Positions 27,220-35,738 are shown, numbered from the stretch's first letter. The stretch is DNA of 64,000 nt from Pseudarthrobacter sp. SSS035 (GCF_023273875.1 NZ_CP096882.1:3720001-3784000); one strand, 5' to 3'. The notes: generated by a model from the letters alone, not told the origin. Program-made: numbers and translations.

Positions 27220-29765
27220 GGGAAGCTGGCGAATCCCGTGCGCCGGCCCTGCTCTGGTCAACAGTCCTGCTTCCGGCTGTCCGAAGAATGTGGGGCTACC
27301 TGCGGTCCGTGCCACTGACCCTCAGTATCCTCGGGATTTTCCTGTTGGTCGGGGCGGCAACCGGCAGCTTCCTCAGCGGGCCGCCGGAGGAGCTGCTATC
27401 GCTCGCAGGCGTCAGCGCCCCGGGCCTGAAGGCCGGCAACTGGTGGTCCCTGGTGACGTCACTGTTCTTTGCCACCAACCCCCTGGCCTATCTGGTGGCG
27501 TCCCTGATGATCCTGCTGCTGCTGGGCCTGGCCGAGAAGAACCTCGGGTCCCTTCAGGCGGCAGCGTTTTTCCTCGGTGGCCAGTTTGCTGCTGTCACAG
27601 TCTTCCTGCTCCTGACCCAGTTGGCGAGGTATGCGGGAGACGGTTGGCTGGGACTGATGGCGGACTACAGCCTGATCGGGCCCTACGCTGCTGTCCTTGC
27701 GGCTTCGCTGGCCGCGAGCGGCAGGATCCCTGTCCTGTGGCGGCGGCGGTTGCGCACGGCGCTGCTCTCGGTGTCACTCCTGCTGGTCCTGTACGTGGGG
27801 CATGCCGAGACCGTCATCGGCCTGGTTGGTGCAGCGGTGGGTCTCGCGGCCAGCTGGTGGAACCAGAGCGACCACGGCCAGCTTCATCCGCCCCGCTCAA
27901 GCGGGAGGGAAACCAGGAACTTGCTGGCCCTGACGGTGGCCGTGTTCGCCGTGGGCCCCATCCTTACCGCCGTTGCCCGGACGCCCACCGGCCCGCTGGC
28001 GCTGCTCCGGGACGTGGTGCTGAATCCCATGCCCACGCTGGGCCAGCTCGAAGCAAACTGCGGAGCAACAGTCGAGGCATCCTGCCTGGAGATGGGGCGG
28101 ACGGGCTTCGCCGGACCCTTTGGCCTCGCCCTGGCAGTGGTACCGGTGGTTCTGCTCCTCATCTGTGCTGACGGAATGCGCCGCGGCCGCCGCATGGCAC
28201 TGCGCATCACGTTGGCCCTTCAGTTGGCGGTCACGGCGATGGCCGCCGTCTACCTGGCCCTGTTCGCGCTGATCCCGCACTATCCGGCGCGGCCTCACAC
28301 GGCCGCCATGGGTTCCGGTTTTGCCCACATCCTGCCTTTGGTGATCGTCCCGCTGCTGCTGGCGGTCCTGCTCTGGGGTAACCGCCGCCAGTTCCGCGTC
28401 GAGACGATCCCTGCCGCCCGTCGTCGGCTCTTGGCGGTGGTGGGTGGCGTCTGGCTCCTCCTCGCCGGGAGCTACGCCCTGTCCTGGTTTGCCGCTGGGG
28501 GAATGGCGCGCGACGGCGGCCTGCTGGGCTTGCTGGCTGAACTGTCCCGGCAGTATCTGCCGGTTCCACTTCCGAATCTCTACCACCGGGTTTTTGCTGA
28601 ACGGAACGGCCTCGAGTCCCTGATTTTTGGCTATTCCGGACCGGTCTTCTGGCTTGTTGCCTTAGCCGGCGTCTGGTCCGTGCTCCTGGGCCGGCACCAT
28701 GGCAGCGATTCGGGCCACGACGAAAGGGCCGCGGCCCGGAAGCTGTTGCACGAGGGCGGCGATTCACTGTCGTGGATGGCCCTCTGGGAGCCCAACCGGT
28801 ACTGGTTCAGCCCGGATGCACGCGGCGCCGTCGCCTACCAGCTGCACGGCAGTGTCGCCCTGACGCTGGCCGGTCCCTTCGGTGCGGCAGACTCCCGTCA
28901 GCGGACTGCCGAAGGGTTTCTTTCCTACTGCGGCAACCGCGCGCTCATCCCGGCGTTCTACTCGTGTGATGACACGCTGTGGCCCCTGCTGCAGGACCGG
29001 GGCTTCCAGCGCGTGTCGGTAGCGCAGGAGACCCGGCTGTCCGTCCGGCAACTTGAATTCACGGGCAAGGAATGGCAGAACGTCAGGACTGCACGCAACC
29101 GCGCCGCCAAGATGGGAGTCAAAGCCGTCTGGGGTACGTACCACGGGCTGCCGTCCGCCCTGCGTGCCCGGCTCAGCGAAGTGTCGGAGGAATGGGCGGC
29201 AGGAAAATCAGTTCCGGAAATGGGATTCACGCTGGGCGGCATGGATGAGCTGATGGACGACGAAGTGCTTTGCTGCCTGGCGGTGGACGGCGACGGCCAC
29301 GTGCACGGGGTAACAAGCTGGTTGCCCGTTTACGACGGCGGGACACTGGTCAGCCGCACGCTGGACGTTATGCGCCGGGGTGCTGACGGATTCCCCGGGG
29401 TGATGGAGTTCCTCATTGCTTCGGCGGTCCTGGAATTGCGCGAATCCGTGGAGGTAATCTCGCTCTCCGGGTCCCCGCTCGCCAGCCGGCCCGGCGACGA
29501 AACGCCGGGGAAGCCGGTGCCGGCAGAGAACCTCGTCCGCATCCTCGATGTGGTGGGCCACGCCCTCGAACCGGTCTACGGATTCCGGTCCCTGGCGGCC
29601 TTCAAATCACGCTTCAAACCCGAGTACCGAACCCTTTACCTGTATTACCAGGATCCGCTGCAGTTGCCGGCGATCGGACGGGCGCTCACCCGGGCCTATT
29701 TGCCCGGCCTTTCGCTGCGGCAGGGGGCACGGCTGGTCCGGGGCCTGGTGGGCCAGGGAAACTGA
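27216..29765 (+). CDS. rhomboid-like/DUF2156 protein, candidate aminoacyl-phosphatidylglycerol synthase (MprF-like)
   Basis: 849 residues. N-terminal rhomboid-like helices (about 25-220): GNWWSLVTSLFFATNP fits, but the protease serine motif GxSG reads S-L-I-G-P-Y-A, so no proteolysis is expected. Further membrane helices run to about 490. The C-terminal cytoplasmic DUF2156 domain (about 510-840) is the GNAT-like transferase of MprF: NRAAKMGVKAVWG, EVISLSGSPLASRPG, YGFRSLAAFKSRFKPEYRTLYL. MprF enzymes move Lys, Ala or Arg from tRNA to phosphatidylglycerol, lowering membrane negative charge. ATG 27216 overlaps the esterase stop. Which amino acid is used cannot be read from sequence. Confidence 0.8.
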   Translation: MREAGESRAPALLWSTVLLPAVRRMWGYLRSVPLTLSILGIFLLVGAATGSFLSGPPEELLSLAGVSAPGLKAGNWWSLVTSLFFATNPLAYLVASLMILLLLGLAEKNLGSLQAAAFFLGGQFAAVTVFLLLTQLARYAGDGWLGLMADYSLIGPYAAVLAASLAASGRIPVLWRRRLRTALLSVSLLLVLYVGHAETVIGLVGAAVGLAASWWNQSDHGQLHPPRSSGRETRNLLALTVAVFAVGPILTAVARTPTGPLALLRDVVLNPMPTLGQLEANCGATVEASCLEMGRTGFAGPFGLALAVVPVVLLLICADGMRRGRRMALRITLALQLAVTAMAAVYLALFALIPHYPARPHTAAMGSGFAHILPLVIVPLLLAVLLWGNRRQFRVETIPAARRRLLAVVGGVWLLLAGSYALSWFAAGGMARDGGLLGLLAELSRQYLPVPLPNLYHRVFAERNGLESLIFGYSGPVFWLVALAGVWSVLLGRHHGSDSGHDERAAARKLLHEGGDSLSWMALWEPNRYWFSPDARGAVAYQLHGSVALTLAGPFGAADSRQRTAEGFLSYCGNRALIPAFYSCDDTLWPLLQDRGFQRVSVAQETRLSVRQLEFTGKEWQNVRTARNRAAKMGVKAVWGTYHGLPSALRARLSEVSEEWAAGKSVPEMGFTLGGMDELMDDEVLCCLAVDGDGHVHGVTSWLPVYDGGTLVSRTLDVMRRGADGFPGVMEFLIASAVLELRESVEVISLSGSPLASRPGDETPGKPVPAENLVRILDVVGHALEPVYGFRSLAAFKSRFKPEYRTLYLYYQDPLQLPAIGRALTRAYLPGLSLRQGARLVRGLVGQGN

Positions 29766-29830
29766 TCCCCACAGTGGCCCGAGCGATTTGCGACTGGAAA
29801 GTCACGGTGGTCAAAGACATTGCGGACAAA

Positions 29831-29866
29831 GAAAAGATCCCCGGCACGGATGCCGGGGATCTTTTC
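29831..29866. terminator. bidirectional terminator between the DUF2156 gene and cspA
   Basis: Perfect 16-bp stem (29831-29846 / 29851-29866), loop CGGA; GAAAAG on one end and CTTTTC on the other give a U-run in both directions. Serves two converging genes. Confidence 0.92.
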
Positions 29867-29907
29867 TTCGCTGGAGGCCACGCAGACGGCGGCCGCCGGG
29901 CGGGGGA

Positions 29908-30111
29908 CTAGACCAGCGTTACGCCGGTAGCCTGGGGGCCCTTGGCACCCTGACCGATTTCGAACTGAACGCGCTGGTTCTCGTCGAGGGTCTTGAAGCC
30001 ACCGGTCTGGATTTCCGAGTAGTGAACGAAGACATCGCCATCGGAGTCATCCGGGGTGATGAAGCCGAAGCCCTTTTCAGCGTTGAACCACTTGACGGTT
30101 CCCTGTGCCAT
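29908..30111 (-). CDS. cspA: cold-shock protein (CspA family)
   Basis: 67 residues, single OB-fold RNA/ssDNA chaperone. RNP1 KGFGFI and RNP2 VFVHYSEI are intact; GTVKWFNAEKG is the family start. Acidic overall, as usual. SD GAGGAG is 5-8 nt before ATG 30111. The mRNA probably begins about 160 nt upstream and carries two strong hairpins, a layout shared with the temperature-responsive leaders of other csp genes. Ends at the bidirectional terminator. Confidence 0.97.
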   Translation of the reverse strand: MAQGTVKWFNAEKGFGFITPDDSDGDVFVHYSEIQTGGFKTLDENQRVQFEIGQGAKGPQATGVTLV

Positions 30112-30140
30112 TTATTTCTCCTCATTATGGAACTTGTCTA

Positions 30141-30165
30141 AGTCCGGCACACCTCGTGCCGGACT
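30141..30165 (-). promoter_or_regulatory. cspA leader hairpin proximal to start
   Basis: 10-bp perfect stem AGTCCGGCAC / GTGCCGGACT with a 5-nt loop, ending 30 nt before the cspA ATG and just ahead of the ribosome binding site. Candidate for temperature-dependent control of translation. Confidence 0.6.
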
Positions 30166-30229
30166 CGGTCACTCCGCGAGAAGAATCCTTCAATGCCGTT
30201 CCTGGGAACCTGCGCTGCAGGAGCTTCGC

Positions 30230-30251
30230 GCTCGCAACATGTCTTGCGAGC
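30230..30251 (-). promoter_or_regulatory. cspA leader hairpin distal to start
   Basis: 8-bp perfect stem GCTCGCAA / TTGCGAGC around a 6-nt loop, about 120 nt upstream of the cspA start. Confidence 0.5.
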
Positions 30252-30281
30252 ATGAAAAACACCTACACAAAGACTGGTCTA

Positions 30282-30310
30282 AGAATTTCACGCCGATTCC
30301 GTCAGGTCAA
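30282..30310 (-). promoter_or_regulatory. candidate cspA promoter
   Basis: On the minus strand TTGACC (30310-30305), 17-bp spacer, AATTCT (30287-30282). The -35 is good and the -10 weak. It predicts a leader of about 160 nt. Confidence 0.4.
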
Positions 30311-30378
30311 CGGTCTGAACGGCCAATACGGCAAATTTTGCGTATAAAAAGGATGAATCCCCTTGTCAGGGGGCCGAA

Positions 30379-30439
30379 GGCGTCACCGGTGCGGATATCC
30401 GGCGTCAGAAAGGCGGAACTCGGCGTCATAAAAGCGGAT
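30379..30439. repeat. three 18-bp imperfect direct repeats, period 21-22 bp
   Basis: Copies at 30379-30396, 30401-30418 and 30422-30439 share GGCGTCA-N5-GCGGA(T/A). Spacing of two helical turns suggests protein binding on one DNA face. Confidence 0.6.
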
Positions 30440-30447
30440 GGCGGGCC

Positions 30448-31143
30448 TCAGAAAAGCCGGGAGTCGCTGTCGTCCACCCCGCGCATGGCGTCGTAGTCCA
30501 GCGTGATGCAGTCGATGCCGCGGTCGTTGGCCAGCACCTTGGCCTGCGGCTTGATCTGCTGGGCAGCGAAGATGCCACGGACCGGGGCCAGCAGCGGATC
30601 GCGGTTGAGTAGTTCAAGGTAGCGCGTGAGCTGCTCCACGCCGTCAATGTCGCCCCGCCGCTTCAGCTCGATGGCCACGGTGGCCCCGCTCGCGTCACGG
30701 GCCAGGATGTCCACCGGGCCGATGGCGGTGAAGTACTCGCGCCGAATGAGCGAAAAACCTGAGCCCAGCGTCTCGATCTGATCGGCAAGCAGGCGCTGGA
30801 GGTCGGCTTCGACGCCGTCCTTGATCAGACCGGGGTCCACCCCGAGGTCGTGGGAGGACTCGTGCAGCTGCTCGTGGATGTTGATGATAAGGCGGTCATC
30901 GGTCTTGGCGGACTGGACGGTCCACTGTTCCGTGACGCCAAGCTCCAGGTCAATGTCCTCCGGCGAGGACACCCGCAGGGTGGCAGGCGGGCTCATCCAG
31001 TTCAGCGGCTTGTAGGAGCCGCCGTCGGAATGAACCAGCACCGAGCCGTCGGCCTTGACCAGCAGGAGCCTGGTGGCAAGGGGGAGATGGGCTTTGAGCC
31101 GGCCAACATAATCAACTGAACATCGGGCTATGACAAGTCGCAC
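30448..31143 (-). CDS. nucS: mismatch-specific endonuclease NucS/EndoMS
   Basis: 231 residues from GTG 31143. NucS replaces MutS/MutL mismatch repair in actinobacteria and many archaea by cutting both strands at mismatches. N-terminal DNA-binding half (1-110); nuclease core GPVDILARDASGATVAIELKRRGDID with D145, E159 and K161 of the RecB-like site; and the C-terminal tail DSDSRLF, the short sliding-clamp-binding motif. The longer reading frame upstream (to 31356) is opposite the neighbouring gene and is rejected; a TAGTGT hexamer 7 nt before the GTG supports the start. No mutS or mutL in the window. Confidence 0.95.
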   Translation of the reverse strand: MRLVIARCSVDYVGRLKAHLPLATRLLLVKADGSVLVHSDGGSYKPLNWMSPPATLRVSSPEDIDLELGVTEQWTVQSAKTDDRLIINIHEQLHESSHDLGVDPGLIKDGVEADLQRLLADQIETLGSGFSLIRREYFTAIGPVDILARDASGATVAIELKRRGDIDGVEQLTRYLELLNRDPLLAPVRGIFAAQQIKPQAKVLANDRGIDCITLDYDAMRGVDDSDSRLF

Positions 31144-31150
31144 GCCGTAC

Positions 31151-31156
31151 ACACTA
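31151..31156 (-). promoter_or_regulatory. -10 hexamer TAGTGT, leaderless nucS
   Basis: Minus-strand TAGTGT ends 7 nt before the GTG at 31143; no SD. Confidence 0.5.
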
Positions 31157-31180
31157 CCGGGGCTGGGGCAGAATGGAGGC

Positions 31181-31537
31181 ATGCCGCGTTCCAACCGTCC
31201 CCGTCGCCCTGCCTCCGGAAAGCCGGGCATTGCTGGCGGAAAGCCGGTAGGCAAGAAGGGCAACGGCGACGTTCCGGAGTTGGATTTGGAGCGGGCGCGG
31301 GCTGGAATCGCCCGCCGGGAAAGCGCTCCCGACGGCGAGTGGATGGTCAGGACCATGACCGCCAGGAACGCGGAAAAGACCTACATCTGCCCCGGCTGTT
31401 CCACCGTTGTGGTCCCCGGCGTCGCCCATCTGGTGGTCTGGAAGGACGATCACATCTTCGGTGCGGCCGCAGGCCTGGCTGAGCGCCGCCACTGGCACAC
31501 CAACTGCTGGCTGTCCCGGACGTACCGTTACCGCTGA
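31181..31537 (+). CDS. small conserved protein with a probable zinc site
   Basis: 118 residues. Basic, disordered start (RSNRPRRPASGKPG, GGKPVGKKGNG), then a compact end with C70-P-G-C73, H83, and H104-W-H-T-N-C109-W, the arrangement of a small zinc ribbon or treble clef. Divergent from nucS, a neighbourhood I believe to be common in actinobacteria, where such proteins are annotated only as hypothetical or nucleotide-binding. No P-loop is visible, so I do not support the ATP/GTP-binding label. GGAGG directly before ATG 31181 is very close to the start. A role with nucleic acid is a guess from its basic N-terminus. Confidence 0.65.
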   Translation: MPRSNRPRRPASGKPGIAGGKPVGKKGNGDVPELDLERARAGIARRESAPDGEWMVRTMTARNAEKTYICPGCSTVVVPGVAHLVVWKDDHIFGAAAGLAERRHWHTNCWLSRTYRYR

Positions 31538-31622
31538 TGCCGAATAGCCCGGGCGAACGGCTCCGCCCCGGAGAAGCCGCGTTAGAGCCAGCGCACTGCG
31601 CCTGGCGGACGGCGGGAGTCGC

Positions 31623-31628
31623 TAAGCT
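31623..31628 (+). promoter_or_regulatory. -10 hexamer TAAGCT for the hydrolase gene
   Basis: TAAGCT lies 7 nt before ATG 31636; predicts a leaderless message. Confidence 0.5.
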
Positions 31629-31635
31629 GGCAGGC

Positions 31636-32436
31636 ATGACTTTTGATCCGGCGTCGTACGAATTCAGCCAGCCAACAGGGCCCGCACCCATCCGCGCCTC
31701 AACAGTGTTGCCGGCCCGGCGGGAGAACATCGAGCTCCGCACGGAGGATGGCCACACGCTGGTGGGGGAACTGGCGCTGCCCGAGTCCGGCCAGATCACC
31801 GCGACGCTGATCACCCTGCATCCGCTTCCGACGCACGGCGGTTTTATGGACTCGCACGTGTACCGCAAGGCGTCCTACCGGCTTCCGGCGCTGGCCGGCG
31901 TGGCCGTGCTTCGCTTCAACACGCGCGGGACGGAGTCGCCGCGGGGAACCAGCGCAGGTTCCTTCGAGGAGGGCATCGGCGAGCGGCAGGACGTTGAGGC
32001 GGCGGTGCGTTTCGCCGTCGAACGCCAGCTGCCCAACCGCTGGCTGGTGGGCTGGTCCTTCGGCACCGAGCTGGCGCTGATGTACGGTGCCGTTGAGCCG
32101 GTGGCGAGCCAGGTTGAAGGTGCTGTCCTGCTGTCACCGCCGCTGCACCGCGCAACGGACGCCCACCTGCGCCTCTGGGCGGACTCCGCCAAGCCGCTCA
32201 CCGTGCTTGTGCCGGAGCATGACGACTACCTCCAGCCCGCGGCCGCCGCTGAACGCTTCAGCCTGGTGCCACAGGCCCGGGTGGTAGGCGTCGACGGCGC
32301 CAAGCACCTTTGGGTGGGGGAGAAATACGCTTCCCGCGTGCTCAATGAAATCGTCGACGACGTGACGGAAGCGGGCTCCGGACCCGAAGGCCTGCCGCAG
32401 GTGTGGAACGGCCCGGTGGCTACCTCGGCCGCCTAG
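31636..32436 (+). CDS. alpha/beta-hydrolase
   Basis: 266 residues, cytoplasmic (no signal). Strand and elbow pattern: LITLHPLPTHGGFMDSHV (HG oxyanion segment), FNTRGTESPRG, nucleophile GWSFGTE with S141, acid in VLVPEHDDYLQP, and histidine in DGAKHLWVGE. Resembles the small KANL3/Tex30-like and dienelactone-type hydrolases; substrate unknown. The start at 31636 follows a TAAGCT -10 hexamer by 7 nt, so the 33-codon longer frame is rejected. Converges with the AI-2E gene 10 bases downstream. Confidence 0.82.
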   Translation: MTFDPASYEFSQPTGPAPIRASTVLPARRENIELRTEDGHTLVGELALPESGQITATLITLHPLPTHGGFMDSHVYRKASYRLPALAGVAVLRFNTRGTESPRGTSAGSFEEGIGERQDVEAAVRFAVERQLPNRWLVGWSFGTELALMYGAVEPVASQVEGAVLLSPPLHRATDAHLRLWADSAKPLTVLVPEHDDYLQPAAAAERFSLVPQARVVGVDGAKHLWVGEKYASRVLNEIVDDVTEAGSGPEGLPQVWNGPVATSAA

Positions 32437-32446
32437 TGCCTGAACG

Positions 32447-33775
32447 CTAGTGCTTGTCCTGGCGGACGATGTAGATCTCCTTGACCAGAAGCAGGATGGC
32501 GGCCGCCGTGGGGATGGCGATGAGCGCCCCCAGGACTCCCAGCAGGCTGCCGCCGGCAATCACGGAGATCACGGCCACGGCGCCGGGCACGGCCACGGCC
32601 TTCTGCATAATGCGCGGCGAGATGAAGTAGGCCTCGAACTGGAGGTAGGCAAAGTAGCAGATGCCGTAGACGGCGGCGGTCTGCCAGCCGACGGTCAAGG
32701 CGATCAGCAGGACCACGATGCCGGCGATCATGCCGCCCACCAAGGGGATGAAAGCCAGCAGGGCCACCACGAAGGCCAGCAAGAGGGCGAACGGGACACC
32801 CACAATGGACATCACGATGAAAGCAAACGTGGCATTGAGCAATGCCACGCAGGCCTGCCCGATCACGTAGTTGCCGACGGAACGGGTGATCTCCTCGGAG
32901 AGGGCTTCCACCCGGGCCCGGCGGGACCGCGGGGCCAGCCGGTAGCCCCACTTCTTCATGGCCGGGAGGGCGGCCAGGAAGTAGAGGCTCAGGACCAGGA
33001 CGATCAATGTGCCGAAGAGACCGTTGGCCAGGGTGGAACCGAAGCCCACCACCCCGCCGAAGATCCCGCCCATCGCCGCCGGATCATTGACGAACTTGTC
33101 GAGTTCCTCGTTGATGCGGTCGCGGACCCCGAACTCGTTATCAAGGTTGCGGAAGAACTCAGAGTCGATGAAGTCCCGTACCCAGGTGGGTGCCTGCACC
33201 ACAATTTGGGTGACCTGTTCCACGATGGTGGGAATGAGGGTGGCGAAGAACCCTCCCACAGCCACTACCAGGACAAGGACGGCCAGAAGAATGCCGACCG
33301 GGCGGGGAATGCGGCGGTTCTCCAGCCAGCCCACCACGGGTTCCAGGCCAAGGGCAATGAACAGGGCAGCAACAATCCATAGCAGCAACTGGGTGGTGTT
33401 GGAGCCGATCCAGTAGACCAGCAGTGCAAGGCCGACCCCTACGGTGCCCATGAAGCCCATGTAAAGGGGATGTTGCATCGACATCCGGGGCCCCGGACGG
33501 CCAAACTGCGCGGCTGTCCCGCCGGCACCGCCAGCCCCGTCGTCTTCGGTGGCGGCAGGTTCTTCCGTGTGGTTGTATTCCGGCGGGATCTCAAACCGGA
33601 GCCTGGGCTGGGCGCCCGGCAGCGGCTGGCGCAGGCGCCGAACAAGCTGGCCAAGGGCCGAAGCTGCGGAGCCCCGTCGCTTCGCCGTCGCAGGCGTGTC
33701 CGGCGAGGATTCCAAAGCGCCAGCGGCCGGTTGATTTTCGTGTCCCGTGGAGGACTCTTCCGTCTTGTCAGTCAC
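32447..33775 (-). CDS. AI-2E family transporter
   Basis: About 442 residues from GTG 33775. First 100 residues are hydrophilic and disordered; then seven or eight membrane helices: LLLWIVAALFIALGLEPVVGWLE (family start), a long extracytoplasmic loop (about 190-260), FGTLIVLVLSLYFLAALP, and the end segment FEAYFISPRIMQKAVAVPGAV with SLLGVLGALIAIPTAAAI. The family (YdiK/PerM/TqsA) exports small molecules; only TqsA is tied to AI-2, so substrate is open. The start is unsure: ATG 33811 and a TTG at 33925 are in frame too. Confidence 0.85.
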   Translation of the reverse strand: MTDKTEESSTGHENQPAAGALESSPDTPATAKRRGSAASALGQLVRRLRQPLPGAQPRLRFEIPPEYNHTEEPAATEDDGAGGAGGTAAQFGRPGPRMSMQHPLYMGFMGTVGVGLALLVYWIGSNTTQLLLWIVAALFIALGLEPVVGWLENRRIPRPVGILLAVLVLVVAVGGFFATLIPTIVEQVTQIVVQAPTWVRDFIDSEFFRNLDNEFGVRDRINEELDKFVNDPAAMGGIFGGVVGFGSTLANGLFGTLIVLVLSLYFLAALPAMKKWGYRLAPRSRRARVEALSEEITRSVGNYVIGQACVALLNATFAFIVMSIVGVPFALLLAFVVALLAFIPLVGGMIAGIVVLLIALTVGWQTAAVYGICYFAYLQFEAYFISPRIMQKAVAVPGAVAVISVIAGGSLLGVLGALIAIPTAAAILLLVKEIYIVRQDKH

Positions 33776-33982
33776 TGGATTCTGGGGCCTGTTCCGTGCG
33801 TGGCGCCGCATTTGCGGGCCGGTGTGATGATCATCGCAAACACTATCAGCAGCCTTGCCAACAGGAGCGAGGGCGCCCGCCGGGCCGCCCGGGCGCCGCC
33901 GATTCCGGACTCCGCTGGCGCCCAAACGGGGGTTCTGGTAACAAAACGGTTACTATTGAAAGTAAACCCCCGCGAATGATAG

Positions 33983-35686
33983 GTGTTTCCTTTGCGCTTC
34001 AAGACTGCAGTTGCACTCGTGCTGCTCGGCCTCCTGACACTTCTGGCCGGTATTGGCCAGAAGACAATCTGGGCTCCCTCCGAGACCTTTACGGCTTCCG
34101 CCCCGGCAGATGCCGCGGAGGCGCCACTGACCGTCATCGACCAGAACCTGCGCACCGCGCAGGGCGGAACGGTGAAGATCAAGATCGAAGGCGACGGCAA
34201 CTTCATGCTCGCGGCCGGCCGGCCTGACGACGTGGACGCCTGGGTGGGCCCGACGGCCCACAACACCATCACAGGGGTTTCCGAGGACAACAAATCCCTG
34301 CAGGTTGAGCACGCCGACGGCGACGCCACGGCGCCGAACCCGTCAGGATCCGACCTCTGGGTATCCACTGAGAACGCGAGCGGCGAGCTGGAGTACTCAT
34401 GGACGCCGCCCGCTGACGGCGAATGGTCGCTGCTGCTGGCGTCCGATGGCACCAAGCCCGCACCGTCGTCGATCTCCATGACGTTCCCGAATGACACCTC
34501 CACCCCGTGGGCCATCCCGCTGATGGTGATTGGCGGCCTGCTGATCCTCGCCGGCATTGCCCTGGTGGTCCTGTCCGCACGCAAGCGGGACGGCGAAGGC
34601 AACGGCACGGGAAGCCTGTTCGCCCGGCGCGCCCGGGCCAAGGCCGAGGCAAGGTCCGCCTCACGGCTCGGCATGGTGTCCGGCGGCATGGTCACCGCCG
34701 CAGTGACCGCCCTTGTTGTGGCCGGAACGGGTGTTGCTGCGAACGCTGCCACCACGCCCGCGCCGGCTCCCGAATCAGCATCGCCGGAGGCCGCCCAGGC
34801 GGCCGCGCCGGTCCTCCTGGACGCCCAGTTCCGCAGGATCCTGGAGCAGGTCTCCAGCACCGCCGACGCCGGTGACGCCGCAAAGGACGCAGCCAAGCTC
34901 GCAGAGCGCGTAGCCGGGACGGAGCTTGAGGTCCGTTCGCAGAACTACAAGATCCGTTCCCAGGTGGGAACTTATGAAGCCCGGATGCCCGTCCGTTCCA
35001 CAAAGCTCCTCACCACGGTGGTCACCAGCGACCGCACCTGGCCGCGTTCAGTCCTCGCCGTTACGCAGGGTGACGGCAACGTCGTCCCGCAGCTGCTCAC
35101 CCTGGTCCAGCCCTCCCCGCGGGAGAACTACAAGCTGACCGAAACCACCCCGCTGCAGCCGGGAACCACGTTCCCCGCCATCGGCCGGAACGGCACCGAC
35201 ACGCTGGCCGCCAACGACAAATCCGGCCTGCTGTACAGCGGCGAAGAAGCCCTGGCCGGGCTGGCCGACCGCCTGACGAATTCAGAGTCGAGCTTCAAGG
35301 ACAAGCTCGTGGAGGGCGCATCCTCGCCGTACATCGCCGACACGCTCTCCTACCAGGCCGAGGTAGTCAAGTCCGGCGAAAACGGCAACTTCTCCTTCAC
35401 CCACAAAGTGGTACCGGAAAGCACTGTGGTGTTCCGGACGGCCGATGGCGGGGCGCTGGTGCTGGGCCGGATCAACTTCGGCTTTGATGGCACGCCCAAG
35501 GCCTCCGGTGACAAGCTCACCATCGGCGACGACGCCGCCGCGCTCGCCGGCGGCAAGGAAACCACCACCGGCATGGTCCTGGACTTTGCTGAATCAATGG
35601 CGGTCTACGTTCCGCCGGCAGGTTCTACGGATCCCATCAAGCTGGTGGCCGCAACGCGCGGGCTGGTAGGCGCAAGCTTCAAATAG
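33983..35686 (+). CDS. membrane protein with two extracytoplasmic domains, function unknown
   Basis: 567 residues. Membrane segments about 5-24, 175-198 and 228-250. Between the first two is an external domain of about 150 residues (VKIKIEGDGNFMLAAGRPDDVDAWVG; ELEYSWTPPADGEWSLLLASDG) that reads like a beta-sandwich. A basic cytoplasmic loop (RRARAKAEARSASR) follows, then after an Ala/Pro-rich linker a second external domain (280-567) with strand-like repeats (TKLLTTVVTSDRTWPRSVLAVTQG; TVVFRTADGGALVLGRINF). I do not recognise a family with known function. GTG start, preceded by an AT-rich region (TACTAT near 33951). Divergent from the AI-2E gene. Confidence 0.7.
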   Translation: MFPLRFKTAVALVLLGLLTLLAGIGQKTIWAPSETFTASAPADAAEAPLTVIDQNLRTAQGGTVKIKIEGDGNFMLAAGRPDDVDAWVGPTAHNTITGVSEDNKSLQVEHADGDATAPNPSGSDLWVSTENASGELEYSWTPPADGEWSLLLASDGTKPAPSSISMTFPNDTSTPWAIPLMVIGGLLILAGIALVVLSARKRDGEGNGTGSLFARRARAKAEARSASRLGMVSGGMVTAAVTALVVAGTGVAANAATTPAPAPESASPEAAQAAAPVLLDAQFRRILEQVSSTADAGDAAKDAAKLAERVAGTELEVRSQNYKIRSQVGTYEARMPVRSTKLLTTVVTSDRTWPRSVLAVTQGDGNVVPQLLTLVQPSPRENYKLTETTPLQPGTTFPAIGRNGTDTLAANDKSGLLYSGEEALAGLADRLTNSESSFKDKLVEGASSPYIADTLSYQAEVVKSGENGNFSFTHKVVPESTVVFRTADGGALVLGRINFGFDGTPKASGDKLTIGDDAAALAGGKETTTGMVLDFAESMAVYVPPAGSTDPIKLVAATRGLVGASFK

Positions 35687-35738
35687 GCCCGCAGGGTCCA
35701 GTCCCGGATGCAGTACCCCCGGCAGCGGCCGGAGTGGC

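Larger units (their letters stand above)
30112..30447 (-). other. cspA leader and nucS-cspA intergenic region (336 bp)
   Basis: No gene is supported here. Reading the minus strand: three 18-bp imperfect repeats directly after nucS, a small CCCCT/AGGGG hairpin (near 30360-30374) with TTTTT several bases later that may end nucS transcripts, a candidate promoter at 30282-30310, and then a structured leader up to the cspA start. Confidence 0.6.

Noticed and set aside
33776..33925. N-terminal extension of the AI-2E protein to TTG 33925
   Set aside because: Low-complexity translation without family similarity; kept only as alternative start.
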